The translations under genes and the position numbers were made by a program. This document shows, piece after piece, positions 7,486-14,431 of a stretch of DNA of 25,652 bases; positions within the stretch are counted from its first letter, which is position 1, and every line of letters starts with the position of its first letter. The stretch covers positions 1 to 25,652 of IMG/VR virus record IMGVR_UViG_3300012929_000042, one strand, 5' to 3'. This DNA comes from a virus. Under the pieces are notes generated by a model. The model did no database searches and had not been told where the DNA came from. It saw nothing but the letters and a program-made list of their open reading frames with translations.

Positions 7486-7976
7486 GCGCACTCCAGTTTC
7501 AGGCGTGGCAATGAATCAAAGAACCGCATGCCCGCTGCCGTCAAGCGCACCGTAATCCATCGTTCGCTGTAGAGATACATGTAATATTGGACCAGTTCGA
7601 AATATCCAGCCACGATGGCGGCCTGGGCTGCGGCGATGTCTTTGTACCAGCGATACGTGATCTCTGCACCGATACCCTTGCCATCCAAAAGAACGCAGCC
7701 GTCATAGCGCGGATACGCCAGGGACTCTATTGGGGACGGCTCCGCTTTCGCACGGTCATTTGCCCACCAAAGCACGCCAGTCGGAGTTACCTCATATTTT
7801 AGATCGCCAAGCTCGCGAAGTCTGCCGTCGTCCACAAGCGGCTTTAGCCAATCCACATACCAACCCCTGCGCTTGCGCCAGTCCTTGACATCTGACACGG
7901 TGCCCATGCCGTTCATGAAGCATTCAATAACCCACCAGTCCGGCGCTGGCGTCGTGGCCTCTTCTTTTCTGGTCAT
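7482..7976 (-). CDS. Hypothetical protein with two winged-helix-like halves
   Basis: A 164-residue product with ATGA overlap at both ends. Two segments look alike: WLKPLVDDGRLRELGDLKYEVTPTGVLWW and, near the end, a YFELVQYY segment running into WITVRLTAAGMRFFDSL. Both have a helix, a short turn and a beta strand leading to 'T..G', as in winged-helix domains. This suggests an internal duplication and possible DNA or protein binding. This is inference from pattern only. Confidence 0.62.
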   Translation of the reverse strand: MTRKEEATTPAPDWWVIECFMNGMGTVSDVKDWRKRRGWYVDWLKPLVDDGRLRELGDLKYEVTPTGVLWWANDRAKAEPSPIESLAYPRYDGCVLLDGKGIGAEITYRWYKDIAAAQAAIVAGYFELVQYYMYLYSERWITVRLTAAGMRFFDSLPRLKLECA

Positions 7977-8350
7977 AGCGACTCGCTCCCCGGAAGCCCC
8001 AGCCGCTCTACAAAATCATGCGCGGCATGGTAGCAGTCCATCACATCGGATATTCGCCGGTCAATTGCATCGCGCTTTTCTGGAATGGTCGTCGCGTCAA
8101 GCTCGGCCAGCAGCGCTTTGGTCTTTGGCGCAAAGACTTCCCGCCACAGCAGATCGTCAGACATGTTCATTTTGGTCTTCCTAAAGAACCGACTATCCAG
8201 CGCCTCGTTGGGACAGCCAGGAAGTGGAACGCCGTCCTTAGTGCCAGCCTCAGCATTGCATCGCGGGCAATGCAGCCTAGCTACCGAGCCCAGGGCGACA
8301 AGGTCTTCGCGGTCGCCTTCCCACCCACAATGCAGACACCTTAGTTTCAT
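7973..8350 (-). CDS. Zinc-ribbon hypothetical protein
   Basis: The start at 8350 (MKLRCLHCGWEGDREDLVAL) is set by ATGA overlap and gives 125 residues. CLHCGW, then LHCPRCNAEAG form a CxxC...CxxC zinc ribbon, followed by GCPNEALDSRFFRK and a helical half with EKRDAIDRRISDVMDCYHAA. It ends LPGSESL, whose codons hold the GGGGAG SD of the next gene. The role may be a small nucleic-acid or protein binder, and the family is not known to me. Confidence 0.7.
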   Translation of the reverse strand: MKLRCLHCGWEGDREDLVALGSVARLHCPRCNAEAGTKDGVPLPGCPNEALDSRFFRKTKMNMSDDLLWREVFAPKTKALLAELDATTIPEKRDAIDRRISDVMDCYHAAHDFVERLGLPGSESL

Positions 8351-8553
8351 AGCGGTGCACTCCCTGGAATCACATCGCCTTGCTGCGGCCACATCATCTC
8401 GTCTCCATAATCGCGGTTAACCTCTATTTGCGAGATCTGATTACCGCGAGCCGCAGCCATCCGCGCCTGCGGCTCATTATCAAAGAGGCCTACAATTGAC
8501 CAGCCTGTTTCTGCCCAGTTCGGCTGAAGGCTTCCGACTATCCACAGTTTCAT
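8347..8553 (-). CDS. Small hypothetical protein
   Basis: The start at 8553 (MKLWIVGSLQPNWAETGWSI) is set by ATGA overlap and gives 68 residues. It has the look of short phage proteins with an 'LWIVG' first strand, a 'VGLFDNEPQA' turn and an alanine-rich helix. It ends IPGSAPL, where the AGGGAG in the codons serves as SD for the next gene. No known function. Confidence 0.68.
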   Translation of the reverse strand: MKLWIVGSLQPNWAETGWSIVGLFDNEPQARMAAARGNQISQIEVNRDYGDEMMWPQQGDVIPGSAPL

Positions 8554-9317
8554 AAAGGCTCCGATCCCGGAAAACCAGCAGCCTTTCGCGCCCTGAACAG
8601 CGGCTCGAACTTGTGGTAATCCGCTGTCGCTCCTGCCAAGTGCGGAGCCCACTGGCCAGTAGTGCGCACGCAGTGGTTGTGGTAGTGCGTGAGATCGCGG
8701 CGCTGCCAGAAGCAGCCGTACTTGATTGCCACGTTCTGAAGCTCCTCATCAACCCAGTTGTGGAAGTACTCTGGCCAAAGCGGGCCGTTGCCTTGGTTGA
8801 TGCGTTCGCAGAAGGATCGCCCCATCCACGGAGAGCCGCAGATCCTGTCAATCATGGCTGGCGCGTCGGGCCACATCTGTCGCGCATATGGCTCCTCTTC
8901 GCCCCAACGGTCGCCGGTCGGCTGCATGACACCGAAGGTAGTCCAATCTCCCGGTTTGGATAGCCGCTTACCTCCGAAGTGCTCGCTGCACTGCGCCGCG
9001 ATTTCATCAGCCGTGTGGTTGGGGTCGGGGAAAACATCGTCGCCGCCAGTGACAATCCAATCGCACTTCGGATCTTCATGCAGCACTTGGCGCACGAGCG
9101 TGTTGACGGCTTGCGCATAGCCGGGGTAGCGGCCGGGCAGGGCAGGAACGTGCATCAAATCCACCGCCCCTACTCCGTGATCGCCAAACGCCCATGCAGG
9201 CACGTCCTGTGCATCAACCATGATGATGGTGTTGTAGCCGCGCTCTTTCCACTTGCGCAGACACGCCACGGCCTCAGCAGGCGGGCGCTTCGATGGAACT
9301 GCAAACCATACGCTCAT
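8550..9317 (-). CDS. Glycosyltransferase-like protein (GT-A fold)
   Basis: A 255-residue product. MSVWFAVPSKRPPAEAVACL begins the nucleotide-sugar fold. YNTIIMVDAQDVPAWA follows, then CDWIVTGGDDVFPDPNHTAD, where GGDDVFPD is a DXD-like metal site. A Trp/His-rich C-terminus holds WVDEELQNVAIKYG and HYHNHCVRTTGQWAPH. The position of DD and the later histidines matches GT-A enzymes, but the exact family is unclear. ATGA overlaps occur at both ends. Soluble, third of the transferases in the array. Substrates unknown. Confidence 0.72.
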   Translation of the reverse strand: MSVWFAVPSKRPPAEAVACLRKWKERGYNTIIMVDAQDVPAWAFGDHGVGAVDLMHVPALPGRYPGYAQAVNTLVRQVLHEDPKCDWIVTGGDDVFPDPNHTADEIAAQCSEHFGGKRLSKPGDWTTFGVMQPTGDRWGEEEPYARQMWPDAPAMIDRICGSPWMGRSFCERINQGNGPLWPEYFHNWVDEELQNVAIKYGCFWQRRDLTHYHNHCVRTTGQWAPHLAGATADYHKFEPLFRARKAAGFPGSEPL

Positions 9318-9859
9318 CTTCCACCTCCCAGTAGCCGCTTCACCTTGGCGATGTCGCCCTCGTCAATCGTGGCTGCCTCCGTCGCGAACTCGAAGACGCC
9401 ACGCTCGATGGCGGCTCCGAATCGTGTGATGTTGAACACGAGCGCGATCTCCGCGCTGCCATGCGCGAGAATCATCCCGCGGCGCTGGGCGTCGAACGTC
9501 AGGGTAGCGCAGTGCTTCGCCAGCACCTCCAGCATGGACTTGATGATGTCCTCCACCTGGGCGTGGTCGATAGGGCGAATCATGTTGGGCTGGAGCACCG
9601 GGTCGGCTTCGAAGATGCCTTTGTCGTACTTCGTGCCGACTTGAGCGATCCGCTTCAACAGCCCAACCACTTTGTACCTCCCGCCAACAGCCTTCGAGCG
9701 GTCAGCCGCCATCAGCAGCATCGCCCGTTGCTCGTGGCGGTAGAATAGCTCAGCCTCGAAGCGCCGGAGCACCGCGTGGAGGTCTTGCAGGATGTCGCGG
9801 GCAAGCTCCAGGTCTTGGCCGAGCAGCATATTCGGGCGGAAGAGATTGGGCTCAGGCAC
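9314..9859 (-). CDS. Hypothetical protein
   Basis: I place the start at GTG 9859 (reading MPEPNLFRPNMLLGQDLELA) because GGGGA lies eight bases upstream and the overlap with the upstream stop is only 8 bases. The frame is open for 37 more codons. The 181-residue product is helical with many Leu/Arg (LARDILQDLHAVLRRFEAEL), two internal 'NM' turns and a basic end VKRLLGGGR. No family recognised. The ATGCCTGAGCC-type start sequence is shared with the glycosyltransferase at 10807. Confidence 0.65.
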   Translation of the reverse strand: MPEPNLFRPNMLLGQDLELARDILQDLHAVLRRFEAELFYRHEQRAMLLMAADRSKAVGGRYKVVGLLKRIAQVGTKYDKGIFEADPVLQPNMIRPIDHAQVEDIIKSMLEVLAKHCATLTFDAQRRGMILAHGSAEIALVFNITRFGAAIERGVFEFATEAATIDEGDIAKVKRLLGGGR

Positions 9860-10028
9860 GTGGACGATCCCCGAGACGTCGCATAAACTGGTCAGCCACG
9901 ACGAAGCAGCCGTCCACAGTCGCGTCTCGATTGCGAAAATAGATAACCAGTGCCAAGATCGTTCTGACATATGGGTAGAGGTCCTCAGCGAATTGCTTGC
10001 CGGTTGCCATCTCTGCTTCGGTTTTCAT
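9852..10028 (-). CDS. Small hypothetical protein
   Basis: The ATG at 10028 overlaps the TGA of the glycosyltransferase gene (ATGA) and opens 58 codons (MKTEAEMATGKQFAEDLYPY to LGDRPRA). A hydrophobic stretch VRTILALVIYF may be a buried helix but is too short to call a membrane segment. Coupling at both ends is the main support. Confidence 0.62.
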   Translation of the reverse strand: MKTEAEMATGKQFAEDLYPYVRTILALVIYFRNRDATVDGCFVVADQFMRRLGDRPRA

Positions 10029-10807
10029 AGCTTCATAGTCTCCCGACAGTACGAGTCCCACTCCAGTGCCCGCTTCCACTCCTGCTTCCCTGGCGCGATG
10101 TGGTCGCCCGTGTTGCCGCCATGGATGCCTGCGATCATGCGAGGCGACTCACCAAAATCATCACGGCAAGATAGCGGCCAGCCAGGGCGCGGCCCATCTG
10201 GAATGCTGCTCACAGCTTTGACGCTGAGACCCGCCACGAAGTGCAGATCCTCGCCGCGCTTGACGTCAGTCCTGAACGGCTTCCGCTCCCACGTCCTGCG
10301 CCAATAGCACAGCGAGGTGCCGAGGATCTCGCCAGTGTAGAGCCACGCTTCGCCAACAGGCTCGTCAGCGCGATGAGAGCGCAGGACGCCACTCTCCAAG
10401 CGCATCAGCCCCGCGTTCTGGTCCCAGAAGAGCATCTGATTGTAGCCCACGCAGTCCGCGCCGGAGGCTTGCAGCAGGGCGACTTGCTCGGCCAGGCGGT
10501 TGGGATGCGACCAGTCGTCGTCATCGAAGTGGCAAAGAATATCGGGAGGCGCAGGGAGGCCGCGAGCCATCTCAACGGCCCACTCATTTGCAGAGTTTCG
10601 CTGTTGGCCGATGGTCTCTTCTGGATGGCTTCCGTGAACATGCCGTTCCATTTTGCCAGTAGCAATGTAAATCCATGGCTCGGTGGTGTCCCAGATCACC
10701 AACTCTTTGCGCTCGTAAGTCTGCCGCCGAAAGCCCTCTACGGCGCGCGCAGCCATCTGGGCGCGATCCTTGGTGAGCATAACACATGCCACTGTTGGCT
10801 CAGGCAT
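10025..10807 (-). CDS. Family 2 glycosyltransferase
   Basis: Start at ATG 10807 (MPEPTVACVMLTKDRAQMAA), overlapping the upstream stop by 8 bases, gives 260 residues. The layout is typical of GT2: ACVMLTKDR, then the RRQTYERKELVIWD segment, GQQRNSANEW, and ILCHFDDDDWSHPNRL, with DDDD as the DXD metal/UDP site. GEDLHFVAGL is in the position of the catalytic acidic loop. No membrane helix is seen. It is the most typical glycosyltransferase of the cluster. Its donor and acceptor remain unknown. Confidence 0.88.
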   Translation of the reverse strand: MPEPTVACVMLTKDRAQMAARAVEGFRRQTYERKELVIWDTTEPWIYIATGKMERHVHGSHPEETIGQQRNSANEWAVEMARGLPAPPDILCHFDDDDWSHPNRLAEQVALLQASGADCVGYNQMLFWDQNAGLMRLESGVLRSHRADEPVGEAWLYTGEILGTSLCYWRRTWERKPFRTDVKRGEDLHFVAGLSVKAVSSIPDGPRPGWPLSCRDDFGESPRMIAGIHGGNTGDHIAPGKQEWKRALEWDSYCRETMKL

Positions 10808-11243
10808 ACGTGCGGTGCTCCTTCTTGTGGCAACGATCACATAGCCACTCTAAATCGAGCCTTTTTGCATAATCACTGTGATGGGCATGTGTTTTGGGGT
10901 CGCCACAACATTGGCACTGCATTCGCTGTAAAGTACCCCTCCGCAGGGCGTACGCTACGGCGTTATGGGCCGCCTTCTTATGCGGGTTCCTTTGTGACCA
11001 CGCTTTTATCGTTTCGTATGAAGTCTTTGACTTAGGTCGTTTTCCATCAGAAACATACTTTTGTAACCTGATGGCCCGACATCTAATGCATGGACTGCAT
11101 GGCTTACCCCGACAGCCGACCTGAAATTCTTCTGGCCCCTTGTCTTGTCCGCAGTCATAACAATGCACAAAACCGACAGGTGGACGGACGCGAGGCCCGG
11201 ATCTATGCGTCTTGATCGCGCAGACTGCCGGCTCATTTGCCAT
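10800..11243 (-). CDS. HNH-type nuclease with N-terminal zinc ribbon
   Basis: A 147-residue product. The N-terminal part has HCYDCGQDKGPEEF and CSPCIRCRAIRLQKY, a zinc-ribbon pattern. The C-terminus has CQCCGDPKTHAHHSDYAKRL and WLCDRCHKKEH, the Cys/His-rich HNH core seen in phage HNH proteins. The start at 11243 lies 10 bases after GAGGAG. The stop overlaps the glycosyltransferase start by 8 bases. It differs in type from the HNH genes at 4202 and 22430. Confidence 0.75.
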   Translation of the reverse strand: MANEPAVCAIKTHRSGPRVRPPVGFVHCYDCGQDKGPEEFQVGCRGKPCSPCIRCRAIRLQKYVSDGKRPKSKTSYETIKAWSQRNPHKKAAHNAVAYALRRGTLQRMQCQCCGDPKTHAHHSDYAKRLDLEWLCDRCHKKEHRTYA

Positions 11244-11246
11244 GGC

Positions 11247-11435
11247 TCATTCACTCCTCGGAGCGCATGTCGGCAGTTCTATCCGCTCGCCAATCTCGAC
11301 AAAGTCATGACTGGCATAGTTTCGCCCGGGCGCGCGAGTGAGCCACCAAGCAGCCGCAAACCATTCAGCGATTATCCACTGCTCGCGGAACTTTATCCAA
11401 TAGAATCCTTCTGGGCGTTGCACCGTGTCGCTCAT
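11247..11435 (-). CDS. Small Trp-rich hypothetical protein
   Basis: Start chosen at ATG 11435 (MSDTVQRPEGFYWIKFREQW) because GAGGTGAT lies seven bases upstream, an excellent SD. The product has 62 residues with GFYWIKF, WIIAEW, AAAWWLT and a final VEIGERIELP. It looks related to the small protein at 1488-1670. The same reading frame stays coding-like for about 40 codons upstream, see the possible broken segment at 11448-11578. Function unknown. Confidence 0.65.
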   Translation of the reverse strand: MSDTVQRPEGFYWIKFREQWIIAEWFAAAWWLTRAPGRNYASHDFVEIGERIELPTCAPRSE

Positions 11436-11447
11436 TTTCGTTATCAC

Positions 11448-11578
11448 CTCGGTCTGCTTTGCCTTTTGCCCGGCCGCCTTGAGCGCATCCTGAAAGGCTG
11501 CCTCGATGGATTCTCGTAGCCCGCCAGGAAACTCACCACGCCCGCGAGCGGTGAAGGCCAGGGCTGCTCACTTGCCAT
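11448..11578 (-). pseudogene. Possible frameshifted N-terminal segment
   Basis: In the frame of the 11247-11435 gene this stretch reads RGRGEFPGGLRESIEAAFQD and on to KQTEVITK, with codon use like a real helix, but it has no start codon. An ATG at 11578 with a normal short overlap begins MASEQPWPSP in another frame and soon becomes Arg-rich. Joining the two with a one-base shift near 11560 would give one protein of about 105 residues. It may be a true frameshift, a sequencing error, or chance. Confidence 0.35.
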
Positions 11579-11741
11579 CGGTGCGCTCCTTCTCCAATTC
11601 CGCTTCGATCCGCTCCATGCTGATGACCCGCAGCCAGATGGTCAGCGGCATCCCGCGCTGTTTGGCGATACGCTTCGCCACCTTGAAATCGTGATGGTGG
11701 AAGCGGACGTATGCGCCGGGCTCTTTCTTGTCAGGCTTCAC
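11568..11741 (-). CDS. Small protein, possibly ribbon-helix-helix-like
   Basis: A GTG at 11741 overlaps the TGA of the RNA ligase gene (GTGA) and opens 57 codons. The product starts VKPDKKEPGAYVRFHHHDFK, with a short strand YVRF, then helix KVAKRIAKQRG, a turn and helix LTIWLRVISMERIEAELEKE. A strand followed by two helices at this size resembles ribbon-helix-helix DNA-binding proteins. The assignment rests on shape only. Confidence 0.6.
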   Translation of the reverse strand: MKPDKKEPGAYVRFHHHDFKVAKRIAKQRGMPLTIWLRVISMERIEAELEKERTDGK

Positions 11742-12400
11742 CGCTTGCCTGCCTGGAAGTCTTTGGTCTTGAGCTTTATTATCAGACGCTCGCCACGACG
11801 GTCAAAAAGCGTCTCGATTGGACGGGCAACGATGCCTTCTGCCATACTTGTCCCGATCTTCGACGCGAACGGAACGCGAACAAGCTCGACAATCTCAGGC
11901 AGCGACATGCGCCCAAGATATGGCACGAGATCGCAGCCTAGCTTTCCAGCCACGTCCTCAAGTGCCGCCTTGTCCAACCACCATTTACCAGCCACCAGAA
12001 CATCGAATAGAATGAATCCCTTGTCAGGCCGGTACGTTCCGCCCTTCTGAATTCCTGCCCCGTACCCTTCGCCATAGAGCACTGCAGATACAGGCCCGTT
12101 CGCAAAGAAAGCAGATTGCATTTTCGGGATCGTGAATTGCTGCATGAGCTTCACCACAAGATCGGCTGGCATCTGGGCATTATTCGAGCGCCCCCCGAAT
12201 GTCACATTGCCTTGCTCAGAGAGCATCACACGAACATTCGTGCCGTCGATCTTTTCCGTAACGTCCCAAACACTAATCGTGCCAATGACGGGGCTTTTGA
12301 GCCTTGCCTCGTTTACGCGGAAATCCTCGCTACGCTCGAAGATGGTGTCGATTTTGTGATATTCGGCAAATCCCTCTATCGAAGTTTGAAACAGTGCCAT
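11738..12400 (-). CDS. RNA ligase (T4 Rnl2-like nucleotidyltransferase)
   Basis: With the ATG at 12400 the product has 220 residues. It shows the ligase motif I as TEKIDGTN with the AMP-accepting Lys at about residue 50, motif III near LYGEGYG (108-114), motif IIIa as GFILFDV (128-134), motif IV as AEGIVARP (187-194) and motif V as LIIKLKTKDF with two Lys (209 and 211). This is the adenylation domain of the RNA_ligase family, which seals nicks in RNA. No C-terminal extension is present. Phages use such enzymes to repair tRNAs cut by host defence, usually with a kinase-phosphatase, which is not seen here. It follows the terminase by 43 bases and has its own predicted promoter. Confidence 0.88.
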   Translation of the reverse strand: MALFQTSIEGFAEYHKIDTIFERSEDFRVNEARLKSPVIGTISVWDVTEKIDGTNVRVMLSEQGNVTFGGRSNNAQMPADLVVKLMQQFTIPKMQSAFFANGPVSAVLYGEGYGAGIQKGGTYRPDKGFILFDVLVAGKWWLDKAALEDVAGKLGCDLVPYLGRMSLPEIVELVRVPFASKIGTSMAEGIVARPIETLFDRRGERLIIKLKTKDFQAGKR

Positions 12401-12407
12401 GCGTGAA

Positions 12408-12436
12408 ATGCTAGCACCATCTCGCACCGAACGCAA
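12408..12436 (-). promoter_or_regulatory. Predicted promoter of the RNA ligase gene, leaderless
   Basis: In the short gap after the terminase, read on the minus strand, TTGCGT (12431-12436) and TAGCAT (12408-12413) are separated by 17 bases. The -10 box ends seven bases before the ATG, so the transcript would start at or next to the start codon, and no SD site is present. This would drive the RNA ligase and the glycosyltransferase array apart from the terminases. Confidence 0.5.
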
Positions 12437-12443
12437 GCCAGCC

Positions 12444-13850
12444 TCAGTACTGCCCGATCTGGTAGCTGCCTGCGGGGTTGAGGATATGCGTTTCCTGCTT
12501 CGGTACCAGCCTTGCCCATGCCATGATGAGGGATTCCGCCCTGTCTGGTGACGACCCGCCCCTTGCCCTGAGTTCGTCCTTGTGCTCGATTTCAATTTGG
12601 CCACCCGGCAATTCGCGGTAGCGGATGTCAGTCAACTGAGCGCGCGTGTCTTCATCTTCCACGCCAAGCACGTGCCCGTCCCGCATGCACTCCCGCAACC
12701 ACCAGTAGGCTTCCGCCTTCGCATTTCGGAACATCACGCTATCAATTGGCGCAGCTCCAGCGATGAACGCTCTCACGTCATAGCCCTTGTGCGCGATGCC
12801 GCGCATGAAATGATAGCCAATGCCCACAGTGTCACCGAGCACAACGACAGACGCTCCAGGAAATCGGTTATGCAGTTCGCTCAGGAACAGATGAACTTCC
12901 TCAAGCGGGTCGGCCTTCATCCACGAGTCGCGGAGCACCACGTACGGGCCGAGGCGTGCGGTCGCTGTCGTTTCATCCGCGCCAGGGCCTGCAACGTCGA
13001 CGCCCACCTGAATGTACATGCCGGGACGGAAGTACGGCTGGAGGTCCTTCTTCTCGTATGGCAGGCCGGCCGCTTCCACCCATTCCAACCTGAACACCGC
13101 ATTGTCAGCCTGCGTTGGAAACTCGCCCAGCACACGCGACATGAAGCGGGGATTGTTCGGACCCCACTTGTAGTACATCTCGCGCACCCAGCGGCGGCGC
13201 GTCAGATGCGGGAACGGTGCGTAGTCAAGTTCGCTGTCAGGTAGCTGTAGCAGCGATTCCATCGTGAGCCCCGCAAGGTTGGGGGTGTCGAATGCTGAGA
13301 TCGTGAGGCAGTATGTTGAGCCACGAAGCTTCGTGAAATCCTCATATGGCGCACCGCTTGGCACGGTCGGGTTGCACATCTTGACAATGCGCACATCGCC
13401 CGCGGCGCGTATGCCTTCGATAGCTTCCCAGACGTCGGCAGATACGCCAATAGCTTCATCCACAATAATCAGCACGCGCTTACCGTGATAGCCCTGTGCG
13501 TTGACACCCTTAGCTGAAGAGAATCCGATGGCCTTGCACTTCTCGCTCAGTGCCCAGCCGGTCGCCGTGCGGTCAGGAACGCACATTGGCAACGCCTGGA
13601 TCGCCGCCTCAATCTCAGACCAGAGATTCTTGACCTGGCGCAGCGTGGGCGCTGTCGTAATGACGATGGTCTCTTCCTGCGTGATGAGTTCGTAGGGCAC
13701 CATGCCGGCGACACAGAAGCTCTTGCCGGATCCATGGCAGCCCTTGACAGAAACGCTGCGATGCGTGGCGATTGCGCGACACAGTTCCTGCTGTTTACTC
13801 CAGAGTTTGCGGCGCAGGAATTGGCGCTGAAAGGTTTCCGGCGAGATCAC
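12444..13850 (-). CDS. terL: Terminase large subunit
   Basis: The 468-residue product is the DNA-packaging motor. The N-terminal ATPase has Walker A GCHGSGKS (37-44) and Walker B VLIIVDEA (126-133, Asp131-Glu132), with APTLRQVKNLW between them. The C-terminal RNase H-like nuclease has VGVDVAGPGADET (Asp285), VVVLGDTVGIG (Asp340) and GGSSPDRAESLIMAW (Asp436), the three acidic residues expected. It translocates and cuts concatemeric DNA into proheads with the small subunit. The ATG overlaps the small terminase stop as ATGA. Unusually, no portal gene follows; RNA ligase and sugar enzymes do. Confidence 0.95.
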   Translation of the reverse strand: MISPETFQRQFLRRKLWSKQQELCRAIATHRSVSVKGCHGSGKSFCVAGMVPYELITQEETIVITTAPTLRQVKNLWSEIEAAIQALPMCVPDRTATGWALSEKCKAIGFSSAKGVNAQGYHGKRVLIIVDEAIGVSADVWEAIEGIRAAGDVRIVKMCNPTVPSGAPYEDFTKLRGSTYCLTISAFDTPNLAGLTMESLLQLPDSELDYAPFPHLTRRRWVREMYYKWGPNNPRFMSRVLGEFPTQADNAVFRLEWVEAAGLPYEKKDLQPYFRPGMYIQVGVDVAGPGADETTATARLGPYVVLRDSWMKADPLEEVHLFLSELHNRFPGASVVVLGDTVGIGYHFMRGIAHKGYDVRAFIAGAAPIDSVMFRNAKAEAYWWLRECMRDGHVLGVEDEDTRAQLTDIRYRELPGGQIEIEHKDELRARGGSSPDRAESLIMAWARLVPKQETHILNPAGSYQIGQY

Positions 13851-14284
13851 TTGGCTTCATCGATTGTCTTGCAGTATTGGCGGACAGATGCGACATCGAA
13901 GAGGGGGTTGCCATCCTTGCCGGTGAGTTCGCCGGTCCACCGTTCTCGGAACTTCTCGGGCAGATTACCCTTTAGCAGTGTCTGCATGAGCGCATCGGAG
14001 TATTCATACTCCCACCCAACGATCTTTCCTTTGTATCGCACAGCCTTGCGCAGCCCCTCATGGGCTCGACGTACAGCTTCATCTTCGAGAGTGCGTCCAG
14101 CAACCTTTTCAGCCCTTGCGAAGGCATCAGAATACACCCCGCTATCCATCCACAGGTAATGCGTTTGCCTTTGGATCTTTGCCCACCTGGCGGCTTGCGT
14201 CACGCTAGCACAAGCTTCGAAGCAGCGCAGAAACCGGACTTGTTTAGGCGTCAATTCGTGAGTGAGGACCGGTGCCGCTTCCAT
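13847..14284 (-). CDS. terS: Terminase small subunit (DNA recognition)
   Basis: The ATG at 14284 (MEAAPVLTHELTPKQVRFLR) gives 145 residues. A TTG seven codons earlier is the alternative. The N-terminal region holds a helix-turn-helix, QVRFLRCFEACASVTQAARW, followed by a helical centre (FARAEKVAGRTLEDEAVRRA) and KGNLPEKFRERW, all typical of phBC6A51-like small terminases that bind the packaging site. Overlap with the large subunit is ATGA. A -10-like TACAAT lies nine bases upstream, so this probably heads the packaging transcript. Confidence 0.85.
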   Translation of the reverse strand: MEAAPVLTHELTPKQVRFLRCFEACASVTQAARWAKIQRQTHYLWMDSGVYSDAFARAEKVAGRTLEDEAVRRAHEGLRKAVRYKGKIVGWEYEYSDALMQTLLKGNLPEKFRERWTGELTGKDGNPLFDVASVRQYCKTIDEAK

Positions 14285-14293
14285 CCGCCACCG

Positions 14294-14299
14294 ATTGTA
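14294..14299 (-). promoter_or_regulatory. -10-like box upstream of the small terminase
   Basis: TACAAT on the minus strand ends nine bases before the ATG at 14284. There is no good -35 at 17 bases. A perfect TTGACA lies at 14334-14339, but with a 34-base gap it cannot pair with this box. If active it would give a leader of about three bases. Confidence 0.3.
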
Positions 14300-14367
14300 G
14301 CGCAACGGGTGCGGGCTATGCGCGGCGGGAATCTGTCAAGTGCCATTTGGCGTACGGATTGAACGGG

Positions 14368-14397
14368 TTGCGATTGTAAAGACTTTTGCTGTAGAAT
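14368..14397 (+). promoter_or_regulatory. Predicted promoter of the plus-strand island
   Basis: TTGCGA (14368-14373) and TAGAAT (14392-14397) are separated by 18 bases on the plus strand. Transcription would start near 14404, divergent from the terminase operon. The first good start after that point is TTG 14432, with AGGGG seven bases upstream. Confidence 0.45.
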
Positions 14398-14431
14398 GCA
14401 CAGTGCCATCGCGGCTTTCAGGGGTTTTTCC

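Noticed and set aside
14334-14339. Perfect TTGACA upstream of the small terminase
   Set aside because: No -10 box at 15-19 bases; the nearest TACAAT is 34 bases away.
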